From Trochalopteron elliotii (lineage: Eukaryota; Chordata; Aves; Passeriformes; Leiothrichidae), in assembly GCA_024734555.1 (NCBI GenBank), contig JANPWX010000449.1, forward strand, positions 5,235,066 to 5,299,065: a stretch of DNA of 64,000 nt. Reading direction: 5' to 3'. This document shows, one piece after another, positions 1 to 14,092 of the stretch. The translations under genes and the position numbers were made by a program. The notes under the pieces are model-generated. The model was not told the origin of the DNA. It did no database searches and saw only the letters and a list, made by a program, of their open reading frames with translations. The stretch's first letter is position 1. The number at the start of each line of letters is the position of its first letter.

Positions 1-2030
1 ACCATGGGGCATTTCCAGACACTCACGTCTTAGAGAAATTCTTCCTGTGCCCATCTTTGAAAAATGAAAGGCACTTGGGATGAATTTGGCAATGAAAGGC
101 ACTGAGTCTACCAAAACAGTATAAATCTGATATTAGAACAAAGATTAAATACCACAATTACCACGTGTCAACTAATTTACAGGAGTTTGTAAATTAGGCT
201 TAGTGTAGCTGTAATTATGGAAGGAACTGCTCTTTTTAAAATGCTTTTTCAAATTGACAGAAAACCTATCAAAAATAATATTATTGAACACAAATAATGC
301 ACCTTCCAGGGGTTGCTGTGCTCAGAGGTTTGGGGTCTTTTTTACAAAGCTGCCCTCTTCTCAGGAGGCAAGGGTGGGGACTTAGCATGGATTTCTGCTG
401 AGATTCTTGCACAATTGCAAGCATCCAGGCAAGACTGTAAGATGCTGTTATGATTCCATTTGTAGGACACTGACGGAAAGAGGGTATTAGCATGTGAAAC
501 CATTCCTTCACAATGTAAACAAAGAGCAGAGTGCCTCTTGGTATCCATACTAATAGACCAGTTCAGCATAACACTGGCAGTTTATTTTCTGAACTGGCTG
601 GTCACCAAAAATACTTTTATTATTTTCTTTAAAAAAACAGAAAAAATATCTTTCTTGAGAGAAATTCAGACCACTTCAAAAGGGTTTTTTCATTAAATTT
701 TACTATTTCTTTCTTATACTAAAATTATTGCATTTATCTTGTTAGTGTGAAAATTAAGGCATGCACCAAATCAATGTCTGAATACACAGATGTTTTTGCA
801 CAGTTAATTTAATCCCTTACCTGGATTTGGTATTGCAGGGGAACCTGTGGCATAAAGCTGAAATTAGTTCATTCTACTAGGGTACAGGTTAATGCTGGGG
901 TGAATCTGAGAATGCAAATGTAAGGTCTCAGAGTCTCCTGTGTCACTCCTGTAAATCCCTGATGACCTTCCTTGCAATGCACAGGCAAGGATGTGCCTTG
1001 TCTTTATGCAGCAGAGATCTCAGCACAGAGAGTCTCTGGGTCAGGGACAGCAGGAGATTGATTTTCAGCCTGCCTCTGATTAAGCTGCCCTATTTTCTGC
1101 ATCTTCCACTCAAACCATTCCTTGGTATTTGTTGTAAAAGGCTTACTTGGCACATAATGGTTAATTTTAAAGGAAAATGGCACCTCGGCAGCAAATCATC
1201 CTTCTGGAAAACTGACCAGTCTGTCTGTCAACACCTTAGTGGCACTAATTTGATTTAATAAGTAGATTTTGCATTTCTGTAGCTCCCATAGGTGTCGAGC
1301 TCAGTGCAGTGACAGGCAGTACAGCCAGCCAGCCTTCTTGCATGTGCCTCTGCTTGATGCGTGTGTCTAAACTGAGGACTTCCAAAACAACAATTGATGA
1401 CTGCAGCAAGATGAAATGACATCCCACTCCTTTTGCTCACTGATCCAGAGAGTTTAAGTCCTTTTTGGAACAGGAGGTTCCTTCACCTCACCAGAGATGT
1501 CACAGCTGCTACAGGATATTCTTGTTCACCTCCTCAAGCCTGGCAATCTGTGTTCAGCCAGAGCCTTCCAGAGAAGTATCCTGCTGATGTTGGGAGTCCT
1601 CCAGAGGTGGAATCCCTGCTCTTTCCCTGTCTGCCTGCTCTAATAGCTATTCATGTCAAGTTCATATGAGCACCTTATTTTTTCCTAATCAAATTTTCCA
1701 TCTTGAGCATCCAGCTACTGTAAACCTTCCTCTGCCTTGAGCTTAACGAGCCATTCACTAACTGGTATTTTCTTCCTATCAAGTTTTTCCAGGTCAATCA
1801 AACAATGTTTCAGTTTCCAGCAGTCTGAACATCCCAAAATCTTTGAAGCTCCCACATTTCAGTATTTCCTCTACATATTACATTTTTTTGGGGTGCTTAT
1901 TGTGTATTCAGGAGCCTTTCTACATCCTTTATAAAGCCCATGCTTTAGGCTGCAGCGTGTCCCTTCCCAAAACCACATTTAGAGACTAAAAGGACAGCAG
2001 AAGATCCTGGCTCAGATGATTACCAACCTC
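1..2030. other. Non-coding, nothing recognised
   Basis: AT-rich intergenic or intronic DNA. Open frames here are under 100 codons and on both strands, with no family motif and no paired splice sites with coding bias. No repeat could be named. Confidence 0.6.
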
Positions 2031-2150
2031 ATAGTGAAGAATTTCTCCCTAACATCTAATCTACCCTCTTTCACCTTAAATCCATTGCTTGTTGTCTTGT
2101 CATTACATACCCTTGTAAAAAGTTCCTTTCCAGCTTTCTTGTAAGATTTT
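2031..2150 (-). mobile_element. CR1 LINE fragment, 3' part
   Basis: The plus strand reads as the complement of CR1 sense sequence. Recognisable phrases are GTGAAGAATTTCTCCCTAAC, ATCTAATCTACCCTCTTTCA and CTTGTAAAAAGTTCCTTTCC. This block is usual near the 3' end of avian CR1 elements. Flanks are too diverged to fix the exact ends, and no target duplication is visible. It is a dead, 5'-truncated copy. Confidence 0.7.
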
Positions 2151-3733
2151 GCTATATTTGTGCAGTTAAGTTCTTCAAGCCAAATATTGAATTAAAACAA
2201 GATGAGTGCAATTGTTTACTAAGATGAATTAATGTTTGAACTGTCAAAGGACACATATTCCTACATGCTATTGCAATCCCTGGATGGGATAATGTCTGGT
2301 AAAACACAGCAACTGAGGAACAGGGCTATGAAACACAGACAGAGTATTATCAAATGTTTTGGTTGTTCCACATCTTCATCTCTGATATGGGGGCTGTACT
2401 TTGATATCAGAGCTATGCCAGGAATTTTCCTGCTGGCCTTGGTGTGCAGGGAAGTCTGAGCAGAGCAGATCACAGAAAATGTCAAAAGCAAAGGTGAAGA
2501 GCAGCAGCCCTGCAGTATAGCAGGAGAAGAGCTGCCTCACCAACTCTCAGAGCACTAGTGTGGTTCAGCATCCAGAGCTGTCTGGAGGAGCAGGAGAGGG
2601 GCTGGGACACAGTTGTACACTCAGTGGAGACCAACAGCAGATACCAAGTGTTAATGCAAATCTCCCTTGCTGTCATTTTTGGCTGGAATGGCCAGAAGAG
2701 AAGATGGATCCTCATTAAAGGGAGAAAGAGGTGAGAAGTGAAGAGCACCCAGTATACTCATGAGAGGTGACACTGCATTTTGCAGACCTGAGCATAGAGC
2801 ATAGTCTATAAAATCCTTGCCTAGTGCCATCAGGCCCCATCACATCCAAATCATGCATTTCCATACAATTCACATTCCTTCAACTTTTTTCCTCCAGCCC
2901 CATCTTCCAGGCCTATTTCACATCAGCATCCTTCTGCAGAAGAGCTCTGTATTGATAGACAGTGATAGCAATCTGCAGCACATCATCCCTGATCAGAATC
3001 ACCAGCTGAACATACATATAGTGTAGTAGTGTACAGTATAATATAAAATACTGAGGAGAAGCTTCTGCAGCCCTTCCCTAGCTATTGTCCAACTGGTGAG
3101 CCCAGCAGGATTGCTGCTTGCAGGGGTCATGCACCTCGTACATTGTCAGTGTCTTATGCTATCAGCTAAAACAAAGAAAATCACTTCAAGACAGGTCAGG
3201 GATTTTGAAGAATGCTGTTTGGAGACTGTGTTTGCACATCCTCTTTCATGGTCCTCCAGCCCCAGCTGGAAGCTCAATAGAGAGGAATCTCACTCTGGGC
3301 TGGGAAGTTAGATGTTTGCTGCTTTTCTTCTGTCCATTTAGACAGCCAGCATTTGCACATTGACAAGGCAGCTCACAGGTCACAGCTGTGCTCTGTAGTC
3401 AGAGCTGCTGCTGACAAATGAATCAGCTCACAAGGAGACAGTGGATCCAGTGCTCCTCTCCTCAAAATGCCACTTCATGGGGGTGGAGGCAATAACCTGG
3501 CAGAACCAAGATGTCACAGAGAGGTTTCTTGCCCTTCCCAGTGACTCATTCTCCTCCTTCCTTGCAACAGCCTGCAGAAAGAGACTTCTGCCTTTGGAGC
3601 CTTCTGCTTTTGCTGTACCTTGGTGAGTTCAGATGAATTTACGGCCTCAGTGTTCCACAGGGTGACTAGTGGCTGGACTGCTGCCAATATTGGCACACAG
3701 CCATCATCTGCATGATTCAGGGCTCTGAGAGAC

Positions 3734-3763
3734 AGAGTAAAGGAGAGTAAAGGAGAGTAAAGG
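3734..3763 (+). repeat. Three tandem copies of a 10-bp unit
   Basis: AGAGTAAAGG is repeated exactly three times head to tail. Minisatellite-like local expansion. Confidence 0.9.
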
Positions 3764-6148
3764 GGGTGCAGGGTGACTGAGCACATGGATGGCATATCTC
3801 AAACTCCAGTGATGAGTAAATAATTCCTTTTCTGCAAGTGCTTAAAAGGACTGGGAATACACCACCCAGTATTTCTTTTGAAGATCGCCTGGAGGTGATT
3901 CTCAGGGTCCACAAGAGAAAAATGCTGTAGGAAAGCACTTGGTACCCTCATGATGACTGACAGAAAGAGCTCATGGAAAGAGCTCTACTTTTCCTTAGTA
4001 GAAGTCCAGAAAAAGTACCCAGGCTTTAAAGCATCCCCAAATCAAGCTCTAACCCAAGCTGGTCCTTGGCTCACTTAGCAAAGAGGCACTTGGTGCCAAA
4101 TCAAAATTTGGTGATAAAAGCAATATTCACTTCAGACTGCAATATCACAGTAAATAGTCATGCAAGCTGCTGTTATGTGGCTCTAAACAGTTCTTTCTCA
4201 AGATGTTGGATTCCTGGGGGCTTTTGTCCTTTAATCTAAGCAGAAATTGGACTTCTTTTTGGTTAATGTTGCTACAAAGAAGGAAAGTATACATTCTTAG
4301 CACTCTGGAAGTTCTTGGTAGGTTAGGTGTGCCCCAGTGTGTGTAGGGTCTTTAAGGAAGGTGACAAGTGCTGCAGGCAATGACTGATCTGTTTTGTCAT
4401 AGGGACAATGAATTTCCCTTCTAAGGTGGATTGAGATTTTCCCTTGTTGCTCCACTCTTTTCACATCTGAAAAATCTGACTAGGACTCCTCACCAGATCT
4501 GGAAGGTCTCTGCAGTCCTGTGTCTTGGGAGAGCTGGTGCCATTGCCTCACCTCAGATGAAATTAAGTCTCATCCAGCTTTGGCCATTTGGATCAGCCAA
4601 AGGATGAGACCTGACTTGCAGCTTACCTGACTTATAGCTTTATCTTTGTAGGCATCTCTAAAACTTGAAAGGGAGACATTGGCATTTGCATGCCTCTGGT
4701 CTTTAGAAAGGATTTAACTTCTACTTGTGGAGTTTTGAGATGTATTTTCCTTTCTCTCACAATCCCAGGAGGTGGCATGCACTTCCAGTAATGCTAGAGA
4801 AGCACTTCTTTTTTGCTGAGCCCTCTGTTCCTTGTTTAATTGGGGTACATATCCTATATGACAGTGGCTCCTCTTATTTAATACTCTCTGGCAGAAGTTG
4901 GGAGAAAGGTTCATAAGAACATGTCTCAGAGACCCACTTTTCATCAGACATATCACAAAGCCATCGAAGTCCATGGCTGTGGCCTGCATTTGCCTGCATC
5001 CAGAGGTGATGCTGTCAGGCAGTGCCATTCCTAGCTGGTGCATCCAGCCCAGCATAGCAGAGAGCCTGGCTCTCCGTGTTACCACCAGTTTGATGCTGTT
5101 CCTGCAACATCACTATCAGTGCTGAAATCAAGGACACTGCTTCCAGGGCAAATGGAAACAGGACACTTGTCATGTTGTTATATGAAATAGGCTCTAATTA
5201 AATTACATCATTGTATTACTGTTCTTTATTCAGCTCCTGAAGCTTACTCCCTCAAAGGACTATTATAATGCACACTGCATACTAAAAATATCTATGCAAA
5301 AAGACCACAGGTCTCCTTGGGAAGAGGAGTTTAAACTGTAATTGCCTATTCACTCCTGGTTTTCCTGCAGCTTTTATGCCAGAATTTCTTCCACTGATTT
5401 TCTGGACATCATCAAAGACATTGCCTCACTACCCACCATTGCCTATCCATGTTTTTCCTGTCTTGATTGATTTGAGGCTATTTGAGATCAGGATGGTTTC
5501 TCACAGTGGGAACACACATAACACATCTAACAGTCTACCTGCAGCTGCTTTCTGATACCTGCAGCTCAGGACTATGCACCCAGATCAGCTTCTTAGCAAA
5601 GCCCAGGGCAAAGGAGCAGAACCAGAACAGCAGGAATCTTGCTGGAAGTGACAAACACCACTTCAGAGGCTCACACTGCTCCAGAGTACAGATCAGGCTC
5701 AATCAGCTTGGACTCCTACCCCAATACAACCTCTGGTCTCACCTACTGAGGTCCTGCCCAGGTGGTGAAGGTGCTTTTCTCCTGCTGCCATAGCTCACAA
5801 GCCTCCAGTCAGTCCCACCACAGGACTCCTTGTCCTCTACTTGTTCAGGGATTGCTCTTTGCCATCCCTTCTTCCATGCAAAACAGGGCTTGGAGTCTTG
5901 CCTCAAGGGACAGTTTCCCTTCACCCTACCTGATGCAGTGGTAGTGGGTTCAGCTCCTCCTTCACCTGGAGATTCAACAGTTTGACTGGAACATAACCCT
6001 GGCAGAGATGTGTAGATCATTCCTGTAGAGTTCTCAACCAGCTGCTAGGATACCCTGGCCTTTCCAGAGCAAATGTGTATCTACTGCCAACCTGCCTGGG
6101 ACTTTCTGACATTAGGCATCTTGAACTACAGTTTGGATTAATTGATTT

Positions 6149-6165
6149 AAAAAAAAAAAAAAAAA
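6149..6165 (+). repeat. Poly-A run, 17 bases
   Basis: A pure A homopolymer. No retroposed sequence ending here could be recognised upstream. Confidence 0.9.
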
Positions 6166-7365
6166 CACCAAAGTTTCAGGAAGTAACTCTTATTCTGGGA
6201 GGTAAGCATGGGGACATGAAACAATAGCTCATCTCACAGCTGTTTCTCAATATGTTTTAGCTTTGAGTGTTTGTGTCCCCTCTCAAGCCCCGCTCACTCC
6301 CCGTATACAGAGTCCTCATGAACTGGGTGCCACCCCCAGGATGAAGGAAGACAGCTCTAATAAGAGCTGCACACCCCCCTCCTTCTCTCCCCATGCCAGG
6401 AACATGAAAGGGACAGCCCTTCTCCCTCCCTGTCTGCTCTGCCCCAAGGAAAGCGTGCAGGATAGCCAGTGAACCAGGGAGGGATTCTGCCCCATGGAAG
6501 CAGGGAGTCCCTAGAGCAGCTGTCATTCCTTGGGTCTCTACCAGCCAGCCCTGCTTTAGCCCAGCTGGGAAGACACTGAGTTCACTCAGAGGGATGTAAT
6601 GAGAGCTGACAACTGTTCCGTGCTCCCACATGAAGTGGAGATTATGCAGAGTCTGGGAGTTTTGTGTCTGGCTCTTGGTACCCACCTGGCTCCTGGCTGT
6701 GGACAAGGCCATCTGCTTTGCAGAAGGGACTGAGTGCACAGAGAGCCCCCAGTGCCTGGGGGTCTGTCACCAAGCCATCACTTGCCATTAATACCCATGG
6801 GTCACCCACAGCCAGCAGCCCTGAATCAGCTCCTTGGAAGATTTTTCTTTCTCTGCCTGGAATGTATAACCTAACTCCAAGCTGAAAGAACTGCATTTTA
6901 CCCTTTAAACAGAGAACAAACAGGGTTAGGTTATTGCTAAACATCAGATCTCTTTCCGTAATAAAGGCAGAAGACAAGGACATTGTCACTGATGGACTAT
7001 AAATTACAAGTGTCCATAATCACTCAAGTAAGTTCCACCTGAGGGCACTGCAGTTCATATATCTGTCATTCACAGTAAATAATTCTAGCAAGCAAATTCA
7101 GCCCAACACCTGCTTCTGTTTAATTTCAAGTTTTGAAAGTGACAAAACTATTCATGCACCTGCAATAAACTTATCTTCAGTTGCTTAAATGAATTGCAGC
7201 AACATTGTATATTTAAACTTTAAAAAAAAGAACTTTATACAGTATTAATTAGATGAATCATTATAGTTTTGTCTGGATTTTACCAACTTGCTCTGCTCAC
7301 ATTCTTGAAGACACTAAAAGAGTAGGCAGGTTTAAACACAGATCTGTAAGAAGTCATCCTCCTAG

Positions 7366-7736
7366 AGAATTAGCAGAATTGTTAAGGTTGGAAAAGACCT
7401 CCAAGATCATCAAATCCAACCTCTGACCAAAGTACATTATTCAAATAACCACAGCACTAAGTGCCATGCCCCGTCATTTCTTGAATACTTCCAGGGTTGG
7501 TGACTCCACCACCTCCCTGGGTAGCCTGTTCCAGTGCCTGACCACCTTTTGGAAAAAAATCTTCCTGATGTTTAACCTGAACATCCCCTGGCACAACTTG
7601 AGGGCATTTGCTCTTGTCCTGTCCCTGGTTGCCTGGGAGAAATGACTAATCCCTACTTGGCTATAACCTCCTTTCAGAGATCAATAAGGTCCCTCCTGAG
7701 TCTCCTTTTCCCCAAGCTAAAAGAAGCCTTCAGCCA
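7366..7736 (-). mobile_element. CR1 LINE fragment with 3' end, about 370 bp
   Basis: The best-preserved CR1 copy in the window. On the plus strand it starts with the complement of the CR1 3' end (GTTAAGGTTGGAAAAGACCT, then CCAAGATCATCAAATCCAAC). It continues through TCCAGTGCCTGACCACC, CTTCCTGATGTTTAACCTGA and TCCCTCCTGAGTCTCC, all standard CR1 phrases. The element therefore lies on the minus strand with its 3' end near 7366 and its 5' truncation near 7736. No intact reverse transcriptase frame remains. Confidence 0.93.
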
Positions 7737-10700
7737 TGACCTAGGAAAGTGAATGGGGTCCTAAACTGCTAAGAGAAGTGGGGTGAAACTGCACAAGAGG
7801 AAACAGACTGTTAGGGGGAAATCCTTCTGCCTAGAGAATCCCTGTTACATGCTGGTAATCCCAGCTATTAAGGAGAACATTTAAAACTCATCGTGAAGAA
7901 CACTTGAAAATGCACATCTTGAAGCAATATGGGCCTGAGAAAGAGATCATCAGCACAATTATTTTTTCTGTTCTCGTGGGTTTTGCACCACCAATATGCT
8001 TTGGGAACAAAATTAAGGTCTTTCCCACCTATGTCTTGCACAGTTCTGTAAGGTTTCTCTAGAGCTTCTTAAAACTGAACTTACAGGGAAATGGGATTCC
8101 AGAAAAACCTCTGAATGCTGCAAGGCAATTCTGCTGTGTGGGATTTAAACTTATTTTGCCCCATGTGGGAAACTTGACTGGGTGACAACTGTGGCATTCT
8201 TTTTGTCAACATAAAAAATGATTTGACTGTTCACTGTGTATTTTCCTGGTCTGTGAAAGCTTTTGGGGATTAAGCTGGAGGAAAGATTTAGTTATGTTTC
8301 TATGGAAACCATAACACTTATATAAAAGCCTGCTTAACAAGCAAGAGTGTGACACTGTACCTCATTCAAGGTGAGCCACCTCTGAGATAACTCATTGATA
8401 AACTTCCAGCTGGGTTTTAAAGTCCAGGAGGACACCAGTGGATTTCTTACACCTCTAATAGGAGAGAGACTCGGCAGGTAGTGCTGGATAACTACTTAGC
8501 ACTGCAGCATGGGTGTTATAATCTCACATGGAAAGTTGCAGTCATTTGGTTGGACTTGAAAGGAAATTTTTCATCAGGTTTTTTATACAGTAATGATTCC
8601 TAAGTTTATGTCTTTTTTACTTATCCCCTACTTCAGAGATGTGCAACTTCACTACTTCCAGCATGACCCAGAGGAGAAACCCAGTTATGTTTTTTTCCAT
8701 AAAACACTGATGTGTTCCCAGAAATTTGTTTGAAAAAACCTAGACATAGAAGTGATATTTTCCTCATTTAGGTACCACTTTTCCTGAGATGAAAGTCTCC
8801 TTTAAAATTAGAAAAGTTTTGTTACCTGGACACTGCTCTTCCCAGCAAGCACACAGAAGTTGCTGTCACAGTGAAGTACAAACATTGTAGCTAGCAGGAG
8901 ACAGAATTTATTTTTGTCTTTTCTCTTCAGAAAAGAACATTTTCAAATCAACTTTTAGAATCTATTTCACGTTTTCAATTGAAAGCACTTCTAGCCATGT
9001 TGTGGATTCTATAGCAATAAACTAGAATTACTAAAGGTGATCTTATTTGATAAGTGGCAAAAGCTGAGACAGAAAGTTGCTTTCTAAATTACTTCTGGTT
9101 ATCTCACTATAAAAAGTTCACTGACATAAAAAAAAATGCTGGCTCAAGGACTGAAGGGCACTCTAGAGACAACATCAGATTGGGGAATTAATTTTTTAAT
9201 CTACTTCTACTACTTGCAAAAGTGAAATTGGTTAAATTATTTTTGAATACATGAAGAGAGTCCCTTAGGGTAAGAGTGGCCCTTTCTGGATTTTAATGAA
9301 GCCAGTTATGTAAAGTTTTGTCCATGGACTTCTAAGTCATTCATGGACAGCTGCAGAATGCTTCCCTGAAATTACTCACACAGTAACCTGACTTCTCATA
9401 CTGTCCTGCTCCCTCTGAAAATATTTTTTCACAAATACTAAAAATAAACTCCTGCATGTGTTCTTGTAGTACTGTTACTTTTTTTCTTTTCTACACATCA
9501 CTAAAGAGGTCACTGGTGTCCATTTTGCTGGTTTATGTTTGTTAAGAAATGCACCAAACTACCACTACCCTTTTGCTCCTGTTGAATTGGTTCTGCGTGA
9601 TCAAAAAGAAATCTCTGTTGGAGATTTCAAAAAAAACCTCTCTGTTGGTGAGGCCCAGCTGCCAGTGGAGCCAAATGTCACCCAGCTAGGTGACCTGTTG
9701 CCAAAGCCACCAAGCCTTAGCAAGCAGTACAGAGTCAGTCTGTGTTGCAAGGGGTTATGAAGTGATTGATGTCTACCAAGTTTTGCTCCAATAGAACATG
9801 GAAAGCTCAGGAAATATGCACCAAATGCAGAAGTCTCTAAGAAAGATTTTTCATTATCTGTCCAAGAGCAATATGTTTTCTATATATCTGGTGTTGCTGC
9901 CTTGCTGCTAATTGTGTTTATGGATTGCCAGACAGCTCATTCTTTTCCCCCAGCTTTCACTGAGCCAGCAGCTCCTTCTTCCTGACAGGACAACAGCTTC
10001 TAACATTACTAGCTGGAGCCTGAGCTGCCTTGGATAGGCTCCCTTTCTGCAGAGATGAAGACAGACCAGGCAGGTACAAACCATAAAACAACACCTCCTC
10101 AGACAAAAGGTAATTGTTCAAGCACAATACCATAGATATTCAGTCCTGTGGGACAAAGGCATGCCCACAGGCTCAGTGCTGCGGGGAAGCATGGAAGCCA
10201 GAATTCAATCCTTCATGAATAACCTCTCCAGAGTCCTGATGTTTTTCTTTTCATGACCCATAGGTTAATGTTCTCTGCTCCTCACATTCTGTAACAACAT
10301 TTCCAATAATTACAGAAAATTCAAAACCAGGTGTTTTTAGTTGTTTCTTCATTGGCAATCACACTAGTTGATTAGGGTTGGTTTTATGGGGTTGCAGATC
10401 TTGCTAACTATGACAGGTTGAGCACAAGCTACATGGTGCACTCATCATGTGTAGTATTATCAATGATATGTAGCTAAACCATCTTCAGGTATTTCCTCTG
10501 CATCTCACAAAAACTAACAACTTAAGCATCAGAGCACATTTGATAGATGGAATATTTCTTTTCCTTGTGCAACAGGAACAATATGGCCATAAAGGCTAGG
10601 ATTTCTACGGTCATCTTTCTCAGAGGCAAGCTCAAAGCTTGGTTCACTGAAGCACTGCTAACAGCAGGTCTGGTCTTGGTCTGATTCAGTCTTATTCAAT

Positions 10701-13700
10701 AGAATTGACTTTTAAAAATCACTTTGGGAAAGCTCCAGGCCTGCTGCTTCTGCCAGTCTTGCTGGGAGCTGTGCCACATATGCATGGATCAGTGGAGAAC
10801 TCCTCCTTGCCTTCCCCAAGCCTACTCATGCTCCAGATCCAAAATTGCCACATTATCAATAGATTCAGGGATAATTCTTGCTTGGTCCTCAGTGTTGCCA
10901 CTAGTCTCACCAACATTCCACAGGAACTGTGTGTTAGTTCTTTGGCAACATATTCCTGACTCTTAGATGCGCCAGAGACACACAGTCACTTTTCTAAGTC
11001 ATGCAGATGTAGCTACTCACAGATTCCAGCCATGCACATTTTCAGCCACACCAGCTCCAGCACACTTAGATGATGGTTTTATACCTTCATTTCTGTTATA
11101 AGAGTGATTCATCCACTCTGAGTGAAGTAAATGCCTGAGACCTACTTTCCAGTTTGTGTATGACCCACGTTTTGCAAGTGGACCATCAGAGGAGACCCAG
11201 CTGGTCCATCAATATTCAGACGATTAAAAAATAGCCATTTGATTTTTAAATTGCTGATAAGTACATGAGAAAATATGTGAGGAGGAGATGGTGTTCTGTT
11301 TTCCAAACATTTCTTGGAACAGCTCTCATTTGGAGTTTCTATTCACACTCTGACAGGAGGCTGTGTTGCACCTGGCACAACAGGAAAGTATAGAAGGTCA
11401 GTTTCGCTGGCACTGTGAATAATTGTTCCCACAGTAAAACCTCGAAATTTAACTGAATCATGCATTTGCAAAGAAAGAGCAGATGTTCAGAGTCTTCCAG
11501 CCTGAGTTACCCTCTGGAGAGGGAACGTGCAATACGAGCTACAAGTTTCCCATCATCTACAAGTGCATATACATATATAAGAAAACAGGTACTGCTTCTT
11601 GAACAAGTCACTTCGAAGAAATGCCATTCCTTCTTTCAAGCACTTCAACTCAGTGGCATTGGTCATTCCAAAAATTAACTCTCTTAGAAACCTTCTCTAT
11701 ATGGAGGTGATGAACTACCTGACCTTTTCTCCCACACACACACAACTGCCCACACAACTCAGTATATCTTTCAAAATACCACAACTTACATGCTGAAACA
11801 AAAGCACTTGAAATGTCCTGTTGTGAGATTTGCTGGTGGCACTGATCACATGGTGTTATACTATTAATGCTTGATGGTTTTTGCTTGTCCTACGTGCTCT
11901 GGTGGAAGGTGACCAGTAGCTGGCCCTCTAAAACTTCTGTGAAGTTCATGGAGCCACCTCTGCCTCAGCAAGGGGATTCCCCAGGCTTTGGAAAATGATA
12001 CAGATTATCATGTCACCATGATTCCTGCTCACTTTCATCTAATTAAGCCTGTTTTGCTTTGATCAGTGCAGCTATTTTTACTTCTTTGTCCTCAAATATT
12101 CCCTCACTCATTATACTGGATGTCAGTTTGCAAGATGAAATTATTTCTGTTTCACAGGAAAATGAAAGCCAAGCAACTAGATGCAAACTAAAATGTGTCC
12201 ATTTGTGGGGCTTGAAAACAGTCATTTTGGAAGTTAAGATTCGGTATGGACCCTGCTAACTCCAGTTAACTGTCATAGCATCAGAATTTAATTTGTTTAA
12301 AAAGGGTTGCAATTTGGGGGTTGTTTGTTGGGGTTTTTTTGGGGGGGTAGTTTGTTTTGCTCTTTTTTTGGCTAATTGCTAGAGCTGAGGGATTTCTATG
12401 TTTATAGAGAGCTGAATATAAGATAAATAAGGATTTTTTGAGAAACTCCCAAATTGAGATGGAAGCTACAAAATGGTTCCTTGATGCTAATAATCAGTAT
12501 TTCAAGTGATGACTAGGCTGGTTTTACAAAATAAGCATTTCTTTAATAAAGCATTAGAACACTTAAAGTGTCTGCAATCAAGAGGAGGACAGAAAGAAGT
12601 CAAAGAATCATTTAGAAATACCAAATATTAAAAGTCAAATCCTGAGATAAAACAAATCAGAACTATGAAAATTTGCAGCAGAAGGTCTGACTGAAACATG
12701 TCTTTTTTTTTTTTTTTTAATGAAATCATTCAAATGCAGGAATTTTTCTGAGATTCTTCTTGCACTACAGAAGCTTTGCTGAAGTGCTTCAGTGGAAGAA
12801 AATACAGTTATTGTTCAAGTACTTTTTGAGGTAAGCGACAGTAAGAAAAATTTGTATGCCTGAAGAGCCAGAGTGGTGATGGTTACTATGTATGTGCTAA
12901 GGAGAGGATGTGAACTGGCAGAAGGAACCTCCACCATCAGCTCTGTTCAACTCTACCTGGCTGTGGTCCCAAACACAACATCCCCACAGCCCAACCCCAG
13001 CAGTCACTTGGAGAATGCTAACATTGTGCCCCTACCTTTTTTCAAGCACACAAAGATGTATAGTGCATTGCTTTGAGGAAATAGCAACAGCTACACTTCC
13101 TCAAAGGTGCTCAGAGAGGCAGCAAGTCTTCTCAAACTCTTGCCAGAGAGGCTTGGTGGCTTGATAGAGCGTGATAATGATCTCCAAACATTCTTTTTCC
13201 CTGAACTGAGAGTACGTTCTTTACATCTATCACATCACAGCAACATAATAACATCCAGCTTACCCAGCAAACCGGACCATTAAAAATGGATGAATGACAT
13301 AGAGTTTATTTTTAGTTTGGATTCTCCCCCATTCTATTTAAAGCATGAAGCCCAGAGGCGACAAACAAAATCCAAGCCCCATGAAAATGTTCTGTACTAG
13401 CAGCCAGGTGAGCCTGCAAAGCAGCAGTGAGGGAGGCCTGGGGAAGTACAACCCACCCAGGTGGTTCAGTGCCACACAGATGAATGCACAGTGTAAACAC
13501 ACTTTCTAGCTGTGTTTCCTAAGGCAGGAGCTCAGGCAGGAGCTAACAGATTGCTTGCAAAAAGCATGTAGAAATCTTGAGGCAACTCAAGCTAGGAGTG
13601 GGCAATTACAGCAAACCTTTGGCACTTCCCATGAGCCCACCCAAACTTCTGTCCCATCTCATTTGTCTCTCTTTACTCATTCTGGCTTTGGTCACAAACT

Positions 13701-14026
13701 TCAAATAGGCTCAAATACCCATTTTCCCCTGTTTGTCATATTGACAGATCAAGTATAACATCAAATAAGGGAAAAACAGGCAGACCAAACCTCAAAGAAA
13801 CTTGCCAGTCAGAAAAAAACAAAGCTGAGAAATCTGTCAGCTCAGCAATAGCTAGAGATTGAGCATTTTCACAGCAACATGCCAGCAGTACATGATGCAA
13901 TGATTTGGCTATGCTAACGCAGCAGTAGCTGTAAAAGGCATCATCATCTAAGGCATTGGCCAGAACAGCAAGATGCAAGCAGTCAAAACATCACAGGCAT
14001 GTCCCAGGACAAAGCTAGAGCAAAGC
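7737..14026. other. Non-coding, downstream of VMO1
   Basis: No gene recognised. It contains a T16 run and G-rich runs near 12310-12350. The 73-codon frame at 9539-9760 holds a short internal near-repeat (CTCTGTTGG twice) but matches nothing I know. Confidence 0.55.
12703..12718 (+). repeat. Poly-T run, 16 bases
   Basis: A pure T homopolymer in AT-rich non-coding DNA. Confidence 0.9.
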
Positions 14027-14032
14027 TTTACT
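14027..14032 (-). terminator. Possible variant polyadenylation signal of VMO1
   Basis: AGTAAA on the minus strand, about 60 bp beyond the VMO1 stop codon. No AATAAA or ATTAAA was seen between it and the stop; the nearest AATAAA I noticed is about 790 bp downstream (near 13302). AGTAAA is a known weaker hexamer variant, so this is a candidate only. Confidence 0.35.
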
Positions 14033-14092
14033 GATATTTCACTTGCTGTGGGACATGGGATGTGTAGGCAGTGATGAAGGTGGAGCAAGTGC

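Larger units (their letters stand above)
2151..7365. other. Non-coding between two CR1 fragments
   Basis: Apart from the 10-bp tandem repeat at 3734 and the poly-A at 6149, no feature was found. The longest frame (6257-6739, minus, 160 codons) has no recognisable domain and lies in locally GC-richer sequence where stops are rarer. Confidence 0.55.

Noticed and set aside
6257..6739. 160-codon minus-strand open frame
   Set aside because: Composition typical of chance frames (Gly, Ser, Thr rich), no domain, and no supporting exon structure.
9539..9760. 73-codon frame with an internal CTCTGTTGG near-repeat, considered as a possible exon or processed pseudogene
   Set aside because: No recognisable protein family, no splice-site pair, and no poly-A tail.
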